A DNA stretch of 64,000 nt from Natronosporangium hydrolyticum. GTDB taxonomy: Bacteria; Actinomycetota; Actinomycetes; Mycobacteriales; Micromonosporaceae. Both the position numbers and the translations under genes were made by a program. The stretch spans positions 1,674,001-1,738,000 of the forward strand of contig NZ_CP070499.1 in assembly GCF_016925615.1 (NCBI RefSeq), in the 5' to 3' direction. Below the pieces are notes generated by a model. It made no database searches. It had not been told where the DNA came from and saw only the letters and a list, made by a program, of their open reading frames with translations. This document shows, piece by piece, positions 7,119 through 16,670 of the stretch; position 1 is the first letter of the stretch; every line of letters starts with the position of its first letter.

Positions 7119-9419
7119 TCAGTCGGCGCGGTCCTGGGCAGCGGCGATCGCCGCCTGCCCCAGGCTGACCCCACCGTCGTTGGGTGGGACGGCGGTGTGG
7201 GTCAGCACCCGAAAGTCGGCGGCGGCCAGCCGGTCCACGAGCCGGGCGAGCAGCAGTTCGTTCTGGAAGACGCCACCGGAGAGCGCCACGGTCGTCAGCC
7301 CGGTGCGTTCCCGCAGCCGCAGGCAGGCGGTGGCCAGGCCGGCGGCGAGGCCGTTGTGGAAGCGGGCGGCGATCACCGGCGGCGGCACCGCGCGGCGCAG
7401 TTCGTCGGCGACGGCCCGGATCAGATCCGCCCCCCGTAGCCGCAGCGGCGCCCCGGTGCCGGGCTCGTCGAGCCGCATCGGGTAATCACCCAGCTCGGCC
7501 GGGTCGGCCAGCTGCTCCAGCTCGATCGCGGCCTGGCCCTCATAGCTGATCTGGTCCCGGAGACCGAGGATCGCCGCGGCGGCATCGAAGAGCCGGCCCG
7601 CGCTGGACGTCGATGGGGCGGCGCTGCCGCCGCCGCGGGCCAGCCGGCGGACCTGCGGCCAGCTGGTGGCGTGCCGGGTCAACACCGGCAGATCCGGGGG
7701 CGGCGCACCGTCATAGGCCAGGTCCAGATATGACACCGCCATCCGCCACGGCTGCCGGATCGCGCTCATCCCGCCGGGCAGCGGCGCCGGGCAGAGCAGC
7801 CCCACCCGCTGAAACTCCACCAGGTCGGCGACGAGCAGCTCACCGCCCCAGAGCGTGCCATCGGGGCCGTAGCCGGTGCCGTCCAGCGCGACCCCGAGCA
7901 CCGGCCCGGTCTCCTGGTTGTCCACCAGGCAGGCGGCGATGTGGGCGTGGTGGTGCTGCACCGGCACCAGCTCGGCCCCGGCGAGTCCGTCGTTGGGCAG
8001 CTCCCGGGCGTACCGGGTGGACAGGTAGTCCGGATGCAGGTCGTGGGCGATGAGTAATGGGGTGAGCCCTAGCAGTCGCTGAAACGCCGCGACCCCGTCT
8101 CGGTACGCGACCAGGGTGGAGTAGTCCCGTAAGTCTCCGATGTGCGCCGAGAGGAACGCCGCTTCTCCGTCGGCGAGACAGAAGGTGTTCTTGAGCTCGG
8201 CCCCGCACCCCAGCACCGGCCGGCGCGCCGCTCGGGGCAACCGGATCGGATTCGGCACGTAGCCGCGGGAACGCCGCAGCAGCTGCGGGGTCCCCCGGAA
8301 GGTCCGGGCCACCGAGTCGTCGGCCCGGAACTGGATCGGGCGGTCGTGGGTCAGGAAGGCGTCGGCCACGGTGGCGAGCGCCCGCCGTGCTGGCTCGTCC
8401 TGGTAGGCGATCGGCTCGTCGCTGCGGTTGCCGCTGGTGAGCACGATCGGCCCGGCGGTCTCCTGTAGCAGCAGGTGGTGCACGGGGGTGTAGGGCAGCA
8501 GCAGCCCCAGCCGGCGGTCGCCGGGGGCGACGTTGCTGGCGAGCATGAGGTCGTCCCTTCGCCGCAGCAGGACGATCGGTCGGGCGGGGGAGCGGAGCAG
8601 CTGCTCGTCGCCGCTGGCGAGGTGGCACAGCTCGGCGGCGGCGACGAGGTCGGGAACCATCACCGCGAACGGCTTCTCGTCCCGGTGTTTCCGGGTCCGC
8701 AGCTCGGCGACGGCCGGCTCCTGTCGGCCGTCGACCGCGAGGTGGTAGCCACCGAGCCCTTTCACCGCGACCACCCGCCCGGCGCGTAGCAGCGCCGCGG
8801 CGGCCGCCACCGGCTCGCCCGGCAACGCCGCCCCGGTGGCGTCGCACAGCGTCAGTCGCGGCCCGCACGCCGGGCAGCAGACCGGCTGTGCGTGGAAGCG
8901 TCGATCGCCCGGATCGTCGTACTCCTGGTGGCAACCTGGGCAGAGCGGAAAGCCGGCCATGGTCGTTTGCGGACGGTCGTACGGAGTGCCGGTCACGATG
9001 GTGAAGCGGGGGCCGCAGTCGGTGCAGCTGATGAACGGGTGCCGGTGTCGGCGGTCGGCCGGGTCGGTGAGTTCCCGCAGGCAGTCCGGGCAGGTGGCGA
9101 CATCGGGCGGAATCCGGCTGCGGCGCCGCGGGTCGGCGCGGCTGGCGGCGATCTGGAAGGTAGTCGCTCCGGCCGGCGGCTGGTTGGTCACCGTGATCCG
9201 GTCTACCAGCGCCAGCGGCGGGTGTTCGTGTTGAAGTCGGCTCAGGAACTCGGTCACCGCGGCCTGGTCGCCCTCGACGTCGACGAAGACCCCGGTGCTG
9301 TCGTTGCCGACCTGCCCCCCGAGTCCGAGCGCGGTGGCGAGGCCGTGGACGAAGGGGCGGAACCCCACCCCCTGTACCAGCCCTTCGACCTGCGCCCGTA
9401 CCCGTTTACGCTGCGACAT
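7119..9419 (-). CDS. hypF: Carbamoyltransferase HypF
   Basis: A 766-residue protein with all HypF domains in order. An acylphosphatase domain comes first (GLVQGVGFRPFVHGLA near residue 15). Two zinc-finger-like repeats follow (CPDC...CTDC and CPGC...CPAC, about 108-185), then a YrdC-like domain, and a Kae1-like carbamoyltransferase domain with HHHAHIAACL and VLGVALDGTGYGPDG. HypF makes the carbamoyl group for the cyanide ligands and loads it on the HypE C-terminal cysteine. It faces the hypE operon tail to tail and probably has its own promoter, upstream of 9419. Confidence 0.96.
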   Translation of the reverse strand: MSQRKRVRAQVEGLVQGVGFRPFVHGLATALGLGGQVGNDSTGVFVDVEGDQAAVTEFLSRLQHEHPPLALVDRITVTNQPPAGATTFQIAASRADPRRRSRIPPDVATCPDCLRELTDPADRRHRHPFISCTDCGPRFTIVTGTPYDRPQTTMAGFPLCPGCHQEYDDPGDRRFHAQPVCCPACGPRLTLCDATGAALPGEPVAAAAALLRAGRVVAVKGLGGYHLAVDGRQEPAVAELRTRKHRDEKPFAVMVPDLVAAAELCHLASGDEQLLRSPARPIVLLRRRDDLMLASNVAPGDRRLGLLLPYTPVHHLLLQETAGPIVLTSGNRSDEPIAYQDEPARRALATVADAFLTHDRPIQFRADDSVARTFRGTPQLLRRSRGYVPNPIRLPRAARRPVLGCGAELKNTFCLADGEAAFLSAHIGDLRDYSTLVAYRDGVAAFQRLLGLTPLLIAHDLHPDYLSTRYARELPNDGLAGAELVPVQHHHAHIAACLVDNQETGPVLGVALDGTGYGPDGTLWGGELLVADLVEFQRVGLLCPAPLPGGMSAIRQPWRMAVSYLDLAYDGAPPPDLPVLTRHATSWPQVRRLARGGGSAAPSTSSAGRLFDAAAAILGLRDQISYEGQAAIELEQLADPAELGDYPMRLDEPGTGAPLRLRGADLIRAVADELRRAVPPPVIAARFHNGLAAGLATACLRLRERTGLTTVALSGGVFQNELLLARLVDRLAAADFRVLTHTAVPPNDGGVSLGQAAIAAAQDRAD

Positions 9420-9651
9420 CGCCTGATTGTCGAGCGTGCCCCCCGGCGGTCCGCAGTGACGTGCCCGAGTCGATGGTGGGGGTAACCCGTCTCGGGGACA
9501 TCGGTGTGGGTCCGGTAGGTCACATCGGCGAGGCGGTTGGGTAACCGGGCCCGTTCGCCACTGCTAAATCTCTCGATCGGGTGTAGTCTGCCGGCGGCGC
9601 GGTGTCCTGGGGAGCGTTCGGTCGTGGACGTTTCTAGGAGGGAGACGGCAC

Positions 9652-11139
9652 ATGTTCGACTGGGTCGGTCGGACCCTGGATGGGATCGAGGAGGGGCTGG
9701 CGAGCGCCTCCGATTTCATCTGGGGCCCCTGGCTGCTGATCCCGTTACTGCTGCTGACCGGGGTTTACCTGACCGGGATGCTGCGCGGGGTGCAGTTCAC
9801 CAAGCTGGGGTACGCGCTGTGGCTGGCGCTGATCAAGCGCAAGGAGCCTGGCGCCGCCGGCGATATCAGCCACTACCAGGCGTTGACCGTGGCGCTGGCG
9901 GCCACCGTCGGCGTCGGCAACATCGCCGGGGTGGGCACCGCGATCGCGCTGGGTGGCCCGGGCGCGCTGTTCTGGATGTGGATCACCGGTCTGGTGGGGA
10001 TGGCCACCAAGTACGCCGAGGCGTTCCTAGGGGTGAAGTACCGCCGGCTGGACGCCAAGGGTGAGCAGAGCGGTGGCCCGCAGTATTACCTCAGCGAGGG
10101 GTTGCGGCGCCACTTCGGACCGGGCATGGCCCGGTTCGGCACCGTGCTGGCGGTCCTGTTCGCGGTCTTCGGCGCGATCGCCGCGTTCGGGATCGGCAAT
10201 ATGGTCCAGTCCAACAGCGTCGCCGACGCGCTGCACACCGAGTGGAGCGTGGCGCCGTGGCTGACCGGTCTGGTGCTGATGCTGGTGGCGGCGCTGGTGA
10301 TCCTCGGTGGGATCAAGATGATCGGCCGGTTCACCGCCGCCTTCGTGCCGTTCATGGCGATCTTCTACATCCTCGGCGCGACCGTGGTGCTGGTGCTCAA
10401 CGCCGATCAGCTGCCGGGAGCGCTACAGACCATCTTCAACGACGCCTTCACCGGCACCGCGGCGGTCGGTGGCTTCGTGGGGGCCGGGTTCCTGGCGGCG
10501 TTGCGCTGGGGGGTCGCCCGGGGCATCTTCTCCAACGAGTCCGGGTTGGGGACCGGTGGGATCGCCGCTGCCGCGGCGAAGACCACTCACGAGGTACGCC
10601 AGGCGTTGGTGTCGATGACCCAGACGTTCCTGGACACCCTGGTGGTGGTCAGCTTTACCGGGCTGACGATCGTGGTCACCGGCGCCTGGCAGCATGTGGA
10701 TGCCGCCGGGGACGCGCTGACCGGCGCTTCGCTGACCGCTGGTGCGTTCCGGGAGGGCCTGCCCGGTGATCAGGGCGGCATCATCGTCTCGCTGGGTGTG
10801 GTGTTCTTCGCCTTCTCGACGCTGCTCGGGTGGGCGTACTACGGCGAGCGGTGTCTGGAGCGGCTGTTCGGGGTGCGTCCGATCGGGGCGTACCGGGTGG
10901 TCTTCTGCCTGGCGATCTTCGCGGGCGCGGTCTTCGAGCTGGGGTTGGTCTGGACCTTCGCCGATGTGCTCAACGGACTGATGGCGCTGCCCAACCTGAT
11001 CGGCTTGATCCTGCTGTCGGTGCTGGTGGCGAAGGGGACCCGCGCGTTCTTCGAACGCCCCGACTGGAAGTCGGTGACCGAGGGCCGGGCCGATCCGGAC
11101 GATCCGGATGCCCCGCGGGAACGGCTGGAACCGGTCTAG
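9652..11139 (+). CDS. Alanine/glycine:cation symporter (AGCS family)
   Basis: A 495-residue integral membrane protein starting at ATG 9652 after GGAGGGAG (9636-9643). About eleven hydrophobic segments and the family signature [17 protein letters not shown] near residue 82 identify a sodium:alanine symporter-type transporter (AGCS). It is expected to take up alanine, glycine or related amino acids with Na+ or H+. The exact substrate cannot be read from sequence. It stands alone: divergent from hypF and convergent with the next gene across a strong hairpin. Confidence 0.93.
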   Translation: MFDWVGRTLDGIEEGLASASDFIWGPWLLIPLLLLTGVYLTGMLRGVQFTKLGYALWLALIKRKEPGAAGDISHYQALTVALAATVGVGNIAGVGTAIALGGPGALFWMWITGLVGMATKYAEAFLGVKYRRLDAKGEQSGGPQYYLSEGLRRHFGPGMARFGTVLAVLFAVFGAIAAFGIGNMVQSNSVADALHTEWSVAPWLTGLVLMLVAALVILGGIKMIGRFTAAFVPFMAIFYILGATVVLVLNADQLPGALQTIFNDAFTGTAAVGGFVGAGFLAALRWGVARGIFSNESGLGTGGIAAAAAKTTHEVRQALVSMTQTFLDTLVVVSFTGLTIVVTGAWQHVDAAGDALTGASLTAGAFREGLPGDQGGIIVSLGVVFFAFSTLLGWAYYGERCLERLFGVRPIGAYRVVFCLAIFAGAVFELGLVWTFADVLNGLMALPNLIGLILLSVLVAKGTRAFFERPDWKSVTEGRADPDDPDAPRERLEPV

Positions 11140-11149
11140 GACCCGGATG

Positions 11150-11199
11150 CCCCGGTGAGCATGAGCGCGGCGGCGTGCCGCTGCTCATGCTCGCCGGGG
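11150..11199. terminator. Hairpin terminator between convergent genes
   Basis: Two 17-nt arms (11150-11166 and 11183-11199) pair perfectly apart from one G-U wobble, around a 16-nt GC-rich loop. The structure sits just after the AGCS stop and before the convergent gene's stop at 11208, where a bidirectional terminator is expected. There is no T-run, as is common in actinobacteria. Confidence 0.7.
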
Positions 11200-11207
11200 T
11201 GGCGGGC

Positions 11208-11819
11208 TCAGCCGCTCGGCGAGTAGAGCCAGGGCTCCGGCAGATCGAGGTAGCGCAGGTCGGCGTAGAGGTCCGAGTCGGCGCTGAAGAGGTCAGCGAG
11301 CTCGGGCGGCGGCGATTTGCGCTCGCCCGTCCGGGCCTCGGCCTCCGACGTGAAGTAGACCGCCTCGGTGAACCGGGCGGCGTCGCCGTGGTGTGCGATG
11401 AGCCCGCCGATGATGTCGGGCCGGTAGCTGCGTACCCCGTCCTCGTGCCGCTTGGTGAGCGCCACCAGCTGCGCCGGGTCGCTGGAACGGCCCTGCAGGA
11501 TCTGGACGAAGCCGGCCTGGTCCGAGCCGCCCTGCAGGAAGGTGTCGACGTCGGTGCAGTCGTGGAAGGTGGCGCTGCCGAGGAACAGCTTCGACGTCTC
11601 CATCCACCATTGGTGCTGCTCGGGCCGATGGCTGTTGCGCTGCGCCGCCTCCGGCGACTCAAATCGCACCAGCGCGATGAACTCGTCGTCGGCGGTCACT
11701 CCGGCGGTGGTGCCGAGCCAGCCTTCGGCTCCGGGTGCGAGGTCGCGGGCCCAGCTCTGCATAGCGTCGTACATCTCGTCCCGATCCGAGATGTGCCCGT
11801 GGATGACCTGTACGAACAT
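11208..11819 (-). CDS. Dimeric alpha/beta-barrel (ABM-like) protein
   Basis: A 203-residue protein from ATG 11819. Two halves look alike: each begins with a strand followed by an Asp-rich helix (MFVQVIHGHISDRDEM and GFVQILQGRSSDPAQ), as in duplicated ferredoxin-like folds of the antibiotic biosynthesis monooxygenase superfamily. No signal peptide or catalytic residue is evident. Function is unknown; such proteins range from monooxygenases to stress proteins. It is divergent from the DUF6328 gene. Confidence 0.65.
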   Translation of the reverse strand: MFVQVIHGHISDRDEMYDAMQSWARDLAPGAEGWLGTTAGVTADDEFIALVRFESPEAAQRNSHRPEQHQWWMETSKLFLGSATFHDCTDVDTFLQGGSDQAGFVQILQGRSSDPAQLVALTKRHEDGVRSYRPDIIGGLIAHHGDAARFTEAVYFTSEAEARTGERKSPPPELADLFSADSDLYADLRYLDLPEPWLYSPSG

Positions 11820-11939
11820 GGTGATCCCCCCTTGCCGGCGAACGCGGATGGGTCGCCGGTCCCACTACCGAAGGTACGTCGAAAGTCACCCTCTGTCATT
11901 GGTGGTGAGGGCCTTCTGGTGCGGTGGCACGCTGGAGGG

Positions 11940-12443
11940 ATGACCGAGCCGGTAGAGCCACCCGATCTCACAGCGTCGACCGGCCCGGCCGGAGAGACCG
12001 ACCTGCAGCGCTGGCAGCGCAACTTCAACGAGCTGTTGCAGGAGCTGCGAGTCGCTCAGACCGGGGTGCAGATCCTCTTCGCGTTCCTGTTGATCCTGGC
12101 GTTCACCCCGGGGTTCGCGGCCGACGCCGACGCTTTCGCCCGTTCCGCCTACCTGGTGGCGCTGTTGTCGGCCACCGCCGCCGCGGCGCTGATCATCGCC
12201 CCGGTCGCGTACCACCGGGTGTTGTTCCGCCGCGGACACAAGCCCGAGCTAGTCGTCTACGCGCACCGGATGGCGTTCGGCGGGCTGATGATGGTGCTGG
12301 TGTCGATCGTCAGCGCGCTGCTGCTCGCTACCGATGTGGTGTTACCGCGCGTGGTGGCGGTGCTGGTCAGCGCCGCCGCGGGCATCGGGTTCGTGCTGCT
12401 CTGGGCGGTCTTTCCGTTCCTGCGTCGCCGTGCCGGCGACTGA
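11940..12443 (+). CDS. DUF6328 family membrane protein
   Basis: A 167-residue protein. ATG 11940 is used, preceded by GGAG (11935). The longer open frame from 10830 merely runs through the AGCS gene. A soluble N-terminal part containing QRNFNELLQELRVAQTGVQ precedes four hydrophobic segments, the layout of DUF6328 proteins of actinobacteria. No function is established to my knowledge. Confidence 0.8.
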   Translation: MTEPVEPPDLTASTGPAGETDLQRWQRNFNELLQELRVAQTGVQILFAFLLILAFTPGFAADADAFARSAYLVALLSATAAAALIIAPVAYHRVLFRRGHKPELVVYAHRMAFGGLMMVLVSIVSALLLATDVVLPRVVAVLVSAAAGIGFVLLWAVFPFLRRRAGD

Positions 12444-12507
12444 CCGCCGGAACGCCGCCGTACCACGAAGTGAAATTGGCCTTTACCCGTCGGAGCGGCT
12501 ACGTCTA

Positions 12508-12534
12508 CCATTCCTACCTGTTAAGTAGGAATGG
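12508..12534. promoter_or_regulatory. Perfect 10-bp palindrome upstream of TauE/SafE gene
   Basis: CCATTCCTAC (12508-12517) and GTAGGAATGG (12525-12534) form a perfect inverted repeat around the 7-nt CTGTTAA. It lies 14 bp before the ATG of the TauE/SafE gene, in an AT-richer patch. It could be a repressor operator or a hairpin that masks the ribosome site. Confidence 0.55.
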
Positions 12535-12547
12535 CGGGGGGTGGAGC

Positions 12548-13501
12548 ATGCCGGCGCTGCTGCTGCTCGGACTGGTCGGATTCGGCGCGCAGATGATCAA
12601 TTCGGCGCTGGGCATGGGCTACGGCGTCACCTCCACCACCTTCCTGCTCACCCTGGGCACCGCCCCGGCGCTCGCCTCCGCCACCGTGAACTTCTCGCAG
12701 GTCGGCTCCCAGTTCGTGTCCGGGCTCGCGCACTGGCGGTTCGGCAACGTCGACTGGCAGGTGGTGTGGCGGATCGCGATCCCCGGGGCGGTGGGCGCGT
12801 TCGCTGGCGCCACCTTCCTCAGCTGGCTCGCCACCGAGCATGCCCGCCCGATCATGTCCGGCATCCTGCTCGGGCTCGGCACCTACATCCTGATCCGCTT
12901 CACCCTGCGCGGCACCCCCCGCGGCAAGCTCGGCAAACCGCTGCGATCCCGGTTTCTCACCCCGCTCGGGCTGGTCGGCGGGTTCATGAACTCCACCGGC
13001 GGTGGCGGCTGGGGGCCGGTCGGCACCACCGCCCTACTCGCCAGCGGCCGGCTGGAGCCCCGCAAGGTGATCGGCTCCATCAGCGCCGCCGAGTTCGCGG
13101 TGGTGGTCGCGGGCAGCGCCGGCTTCCTGGTCGGGCTCGGGCTGGGCGGGGTCAATCTCGCCTGGGTGGCGGTGATGCTGCTCGGCGGGGTGCTGGCGGC
13201 CCCGATCGCGGCCTGGCTGGCCCGGCACATCCCGCCCCGAATGCTCGGCTCGCTCACCGGCGGGTTGATCGTGGTGACGAACGTGCGGACGCTCTTCGTC
13301 ACCGAGACGATCGCCGCCCCGCCGGTGGTCCGGGCCACCACCTACCTCGTGCTGGCGTTGCTGTGGGCCGGCGCGGTCGGCTGGTCGGCGCGAGCGCACC
13401 GGCTGACCCAGCGGGCCGAGCAGGCCCAGCGGGCCGCCGAGGCTGCGGCGACTCCTGCCGGCTCACCCGCCCCGGTGGGCGGCGGTCAGCCACCCAGCTG
13501 A
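12548..13501 (+). CDS. TauE/SafE family sulfite/organosulfonate exporter-like permease
   Basis: A 317-residue membrane protein with eight or so hydrophobic helices and two glycine-rich half-repeats (GLVGFGAQMINSALGMGYG and GLVGGFMNSTGGGGWGP), which define the TauE/SafE (DUF81) family. Members export or import sulfite, sulfonates or small anions; the substrate here is not known. ATG 12548 was chosen because GGGGGGTGGAG lies directly upstream. The frame open from 11924 covers the DUF6328 gene. A palindrome overlaps its leader. Confidence 0.88.
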   Translation: MPALLLLGLVGFGAQMINSALGMGYGVTSTTFLLTLGTAPALASATVNFSQVGSQFVSGLAHWRFGNVDWQVVWRIAIPGAVGAFAGATFLSWLATEHARPIMSGILLGLGTYILIRFTLRGTPRGKLGKPLRSRFLTPLGLVGGFMNSTGGGGWGPVGTTALLASGRLEPRKVIGSISAAEFAVVVAGSAGFLVGLGLGGVNLAWVAVMLLGGVLAAPIAAWLARHIPPRMLGSLTGGLIVVTNVRTLFVTETIAAPPVVRATTYLVLALLWAGAVGWSARAHRLTQRAEQAQRAAEAAATPAGSPAPVGGGQPPS

Positions 13502-13839
13502 CCGGTGGTTGAATCCGGCCCGGCTCACCGCCATGCGTTCCCCGCCGACGCTCCCGGAATGCAGAACCGCGTCCCGTCTGCACCACGTCGTGACCTCGGC
13601 CGGGGGCCCGGAACTCGTCAACGATGGCGTCGACACGGCGCCGTCCAAACGGATTAGCGCGGCACTCCCGAGATACAGCAAGACGATTGACGGCCCGCTG
13701 TGTATCCAGGAGTTGGGATTGGCGAAGTTGCGGGCGACCTGCCCCCACCTCGACGCCTGGCTCACTGAACTTGAGCGGCGGGTGGGGTGACTGAGCCGGC
13801 GGTGGTGGCCCCGGTAGCTCAGTCACCACCGCCCGGTAA
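13502..13839. other. Gene-poor stretch with one doubtful short ORF
   Basis: This 338-bp gap separates TauE/SafE from the convergent VOC gene. A forward frame, 13509-13790 (93 codons), ends in a plausible helical sequence (LTELERRVG). It lacks a ribosome site and matches no family I know; it may be a decayed gene end. A strong hairpin occupies the end of the gap. Confidence 0.4.
13786..13827. terminator. Hairpin terminator between convergent genes
   Basis: GGTGACTGAGC (13786-13796) pairs perfectly with GCTCAGTCACC (13817-13827) around a 20-nt GC-rich loop. It lies between the TauE/SafE side and the convergent VOC gene, ending 13 bp before the VOC stop, so it probably ends transcription from both sides. 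Confidence 0.65.
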
Positions 13840-14316
13840 TCAGGCGCCTTCGTAGGCCCGGGTCAGCTCGGGCAGGTCGAGCTTGCGCATCTGCAGCATC
13901 GCCTGCATCACCCGCCCCGCCCGGGCCGGGTCCGGGTCGGCCAGCATCGTCGGCAGCGCCTCCGGGACGATCTGCCACGAGACCCCGTACCGGTCCTTCA
14001 GCCAGCCACAGAGGCTCTCCTCGCCGCCGTCGGCGATGAACCGGTCCCAGAAGTGGTCCACCTCCGCCTGGTCGCGGCAGTTCACGTGGAGCGAGATCGC
14101 CTCGGAGAACGCGCGGTCGCCGCCACCGTTGAGGGCGAAGAAGCGCTGCCCCGCTAGCTCGAAGGTGACCAGCAGCGCGGAGCCGGGTTCACCAGGACCG
14201 GCCTCTCCCGTCCGCTGGACCGCCACGATCCGGGCGTCTTCGAAGAGCGAACAGTAGTAGTTGGCCGCCGCTTCCGCCTGGTGGTCGAACCACAGGCAGG
14301 TCGTGATCTGTTGCAT
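13840..14316 (-). CDS. VOC family (PhnB-like) protein
   Basis: A 158-residue protein. The frame reaches 14460, but ATG 14316 with AGGGAG just upstream gives the family start MQQITTCLWFDHQAEAA. It resembles PhnB/3-DMU-9_3-mt proteins of the vicinal oxygen chelate fold, with a typical GGEESLCGWLKDRYGVSWQ segment and a C-terminal helix. Related proteins are small dimers of mostly unknown activity. It is divergent from the aldo/keto reductase. Confidence 0.85.
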   Translation of the reverse strand: MQQITTCLWFDHQAEAAANYYCSLFEDARIVAVQRTGEAGPGEPGSALLVTFELAGQRFFALNGGGDRAFSEAISLHVNCRDQAEVDHFWDRFIADGGEESLCGWLKDRYGVSWQIVPEALPTMLADPDPARAGRVMQAMLQMRKLDLPELTRAYEGA

Positions 14317-14398
14317 GGGTGGTGCTCCCTTCGAATCGTTGCTACTGGTACATCGGAGCAGCGGGCGCGAGGTCGACGGCTCGGGGAGAATCGGCGGC

Positions 14399-15166
14399 AT
14401 GGGCAATGAGAACGTGACGCTCGCCGGCGGGGTGACGATGCCGATGGTGGGGTTCGGCACCTGGCAGATCCGTGGCGAACCGGCCTATCAGGCGGTCTCG
14501 TACGCGTTGGCGGTCGGTTACCGGCATCTCGACACCGCCACCATGTACGGCAACGAGGCGGAGGTGGGGCGCGCGGTACGCGACAGTGGCCTGCCCCGGG
14601 AAGATGTCTTCCTTACCACCAAATTACAGCCGAGCGACGCCGGTCGGGAGCGGCGCGTGCTGGATGCGAGCCTGCGCGCGCTGGGCACCGACTACCTCGA
14701 CCTGTGGTTGATCCACGCCCCGCCGATCGAGCAGGACGGGGTGCCGACCTGGCGAGAGTTTTTGGCGCTGCGCGACGAAGGGTTGGTCCGGTCGATCGGG
14801 GTCAGCAACTACGACGTCGATCAGCTCGACCTGCTGGCGACGGCGACCGGTGAGCTGCCGGCGGTCAACCAGGTGCCGTGGAGCCCGGCCCGCCACGACC
14901 CGTACGTGCTCGACGAGCATCGGGAGCGGGCGGTGGTGTTGGAGGGCTACAGCCCGCTCAAAGGCACTCGGCTGTCGGACCCGGTGCTGCGGGAGATCTC
15001 CGAGCGGCGCGGGGTCACCCCGGCTCAGGTGGTGTTGCGGTGGCACCTGGAGCACGGGATTCCGGTGATCCCGAAGTCCGCTACCCCGGAGCGGATCGCC
15101 AGCAACTTCGACCTGTGGGGCTTCGAGCTCTCCGATGAGGAGCTGTCCCGGATCGACGCGTTGTAG
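14399..15166 (+). CDS. Aldo/keto reductase
   Basis: A 255-residue TIM-barrel oxidoreductase from ATG 14399. The catalytic tetrad is visible: Asp and Tyr in DTATMYGNEAEVG, Lys in TTKLQP and His in LIHAPP. The C-terminal IPKSATPERIASN segment binds NADP. At ~255 residues it belongs with the short 2,5-diketo-gluconate reductase-like members. Substrate is unknown. It appears monocistronic. Confidence 0.92.
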   Translation: MGNENVTLAGGVTMPMVGFGTWQIRGEPAYQAVSYALAVGYRHLDTATMYGNEAEVGRAVRDSGLPREDVFLTTKLQPSDAGRERRVLDASLRALGTDYLDLWLIHAPPIEQDGVPTWREFLALRDEGLVRSIGVSNYDVDQLDLLATATGELPAVNQVPWSPARHDPYVLDEHRERAVVLEGYSPLKGTRLSDPVLREISERRGVTPAQVVLRWHLEHGIPVIPKSATPERIASNFDLWGFELSDEELSRIDAL

Positions 15167-15225
15167 GGCGTCGGTAGGCGCTCGGTATCCTGAGCGGGCC
15201 TGCCGCCCGAGCGCCTGGAGCCATT

Positions 15226-16611
15226 GTGGTGAAGCCCCACCCCGAGCCCTCGATCGATCTTGGCGACCTCTCGGTCGGCGCTGATTACCACAGTGGAGGT
15301 TCTCGGCCGGCCTGGTCGCGGCAGTTGCGGACCGGTTGGCAGCGGCACCGGCGCTGGCTGGCGCCGCTGTTGGTGCTGGCGTTGGTGCTCGGGCTCGGCG
15401 GCGAGGTGGGCCAGTTTCACGGCGCGCGACTTACCGTGGTGGACCTGCCGGGAGAGGCGTCGGGCGGCCTGCAAGTGGTGGACGGGCGGTTGCTGGTCGA
15501 GCATGACTCCGGCCACCTGACCGCGTACCACCTAGACAGCGGAGAGCGGGACTGGCAGATCACCGGAGGGCGTGGGCTGTTCCCGACCACCGACGGGCGG
15601 ATGTTGGTGGACCCCGCGAGCTCCGTCGGGCTGGAGCCTGCGACCGGGCAGGTGCGCTGGTCCCGTCCAGGTCTGGAGCTAGTGCCCGGCATCGACCACG
15701 CGCTGTCGCTTAGCGGCTATCAGCGCAGCCTCGGGGAGCATGGGGAGCCGATCGCACATGAACTGGTCGGCGTCGACCTGGTCACCGGCGAGGAGCTGTG
15801 GGAGGCAGACGTCCCGGCGGGGGCGTACGCGTGGCTGTTGGCGGAGCCGCCGTTGGTGGTGACTATCTCCCAGGACCGGGAGTTGGCGCTGCGGGACCCG
15901 GCGACCGGGGAGCTACAGGGCCGCGGCGCGGTGGTATCGGCCGAGCTGCTCGGCTATAGCTGGCCGGCGGTGGCGGCAGAGTCGTTGGTGCTGCTGCAGC
16001 GGACCGATTGCCCGGATGACGGGGCGAGCCCGGGCCCGCCACTTCGCTGCGCAACGGTGCGTGGCTACCCGCTGGACACCCTGCGGCAGAGCTGGGAGCG
16101 GCCGGCGGGACTGTTCTCCCGGATGGAGCCCTGTGGGCCGGTGCTCTGCCTGCATACGGTGCCGGGCCCGGCGGAGGCGCCGCCAGCGGCTGATGACGCG
16201 TCGGCGCCTGTTGCGGGAGGGCACCGCACGCTCGGGCTCGACCCGGCGACCGGGGAGCCGGCGTGGGAGCTGGCCCACAGCGGGTTCGTCGCCCCGGTCG
16301 GCGACTGGTTGCTGGTGCAATTGCCCGGCGGTCGGGAGTTGGCGCTGCACGATCCGGCGACCGGGGAGCCGGTGGTGGAGCTGGCGGGCTGGCAGTGGCA
16401 GCCGCTACTCGCCGGAGACTTGCGCGGTCGGGCGGCGGGCCATGGCCTGGCGTTGGTCCGTGGCGAGGAACCACGGGTGGCGACGTTGAACCTCACTACG
16501 CTGGAGCTGGTGGTGCATGAGATGGTGACCGGCGAGCCCGAGCGGTGTGAGAGCTTCCCGGGCGGGCTGGCGTGCCAGTATGGCCAGCAGCTGTGGGTGT
16601 GGCGCTGGTAA
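15226..16611 (+). CDS. Membrane-anchored PQQ-like beta-propeller protein
   Basis: A 461-residue protein from GTG 15226. One membrane segment lies at about residues 46-62 after an Arg-rich stretch, so the bulk is probably outside the cell. The exported part holds repeats of the form G-L-D-P-A-T-G-E-x-x-W, characteristic of PQQ-binding-like beta-propellers. Two Cys pairs may form disulfides. No quinoprotein active site is evident, so a binding or scaffold role is more likely than an enzyme. It precedes a two-component system. Confidence 0.75.
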   Translation: MVKPHPEPSIDLGDLSVGADYHSGGSRPAWSRQLRTGWQRHRRWLAPLLVLALVLGLGGEVGQFHGARLTVVDLPGEASGGLQVVDGRLLVEHDSGHLTAYHLDSGERDWQITGGRGLFPTTDGRMLVDPASSVGLEPATGQVRWSRPGLELVPGIDHALSLSGYQRSLGEHGEPIAHELVGVDLVTGEELWEADVPAGAYAWLLAEPPLVVTISQDRELALRDPATGELQGRGAVVSAELLGYSWPAVAAESLVLLQRTDCPDDGASPGPPLRCATVRGYPLDTLRQSWERPAGLFSRMEPCGPVLCLHTVPGPAEAPPAADDASAPVAGGHRTLGLDPATGEPAWELAHSGFVAPVGDWLLVQLPGGRELALHDPATGEPVVELAGWQWQPLLAGDLRGRAAGHGLALVRGEEPRVATLNLTTLELVVHEMVTGEPERCESFPGGLACQYGQQLWVWRW

Positions 16612-16670
16612 CTCGCATCGACGTCATGATCAACGTCACTGCGCGGCCGGGCCTGCGCTAGGTTATGGCC

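Noticed and set aside
9254-9485. Forward and reverse ORFs over the hypF start region
   Set aside because: They overlap the well-supported hypF N-terminus (acylphosphatase domain) and resemble no protein family.
13509-13790. 93-codon ORF considered as a transposase remnant
   Set aside because: The end looks protein-like but I could not tie it to any transposase family, so no mobile element is called.
16626-16643. GACGTCATGATCAACGTC as a fourth GATCATG repeat
   Set aside because: Arms are only 5 bp and the geometry differs from the other copies; it may be a regulator site or chance.
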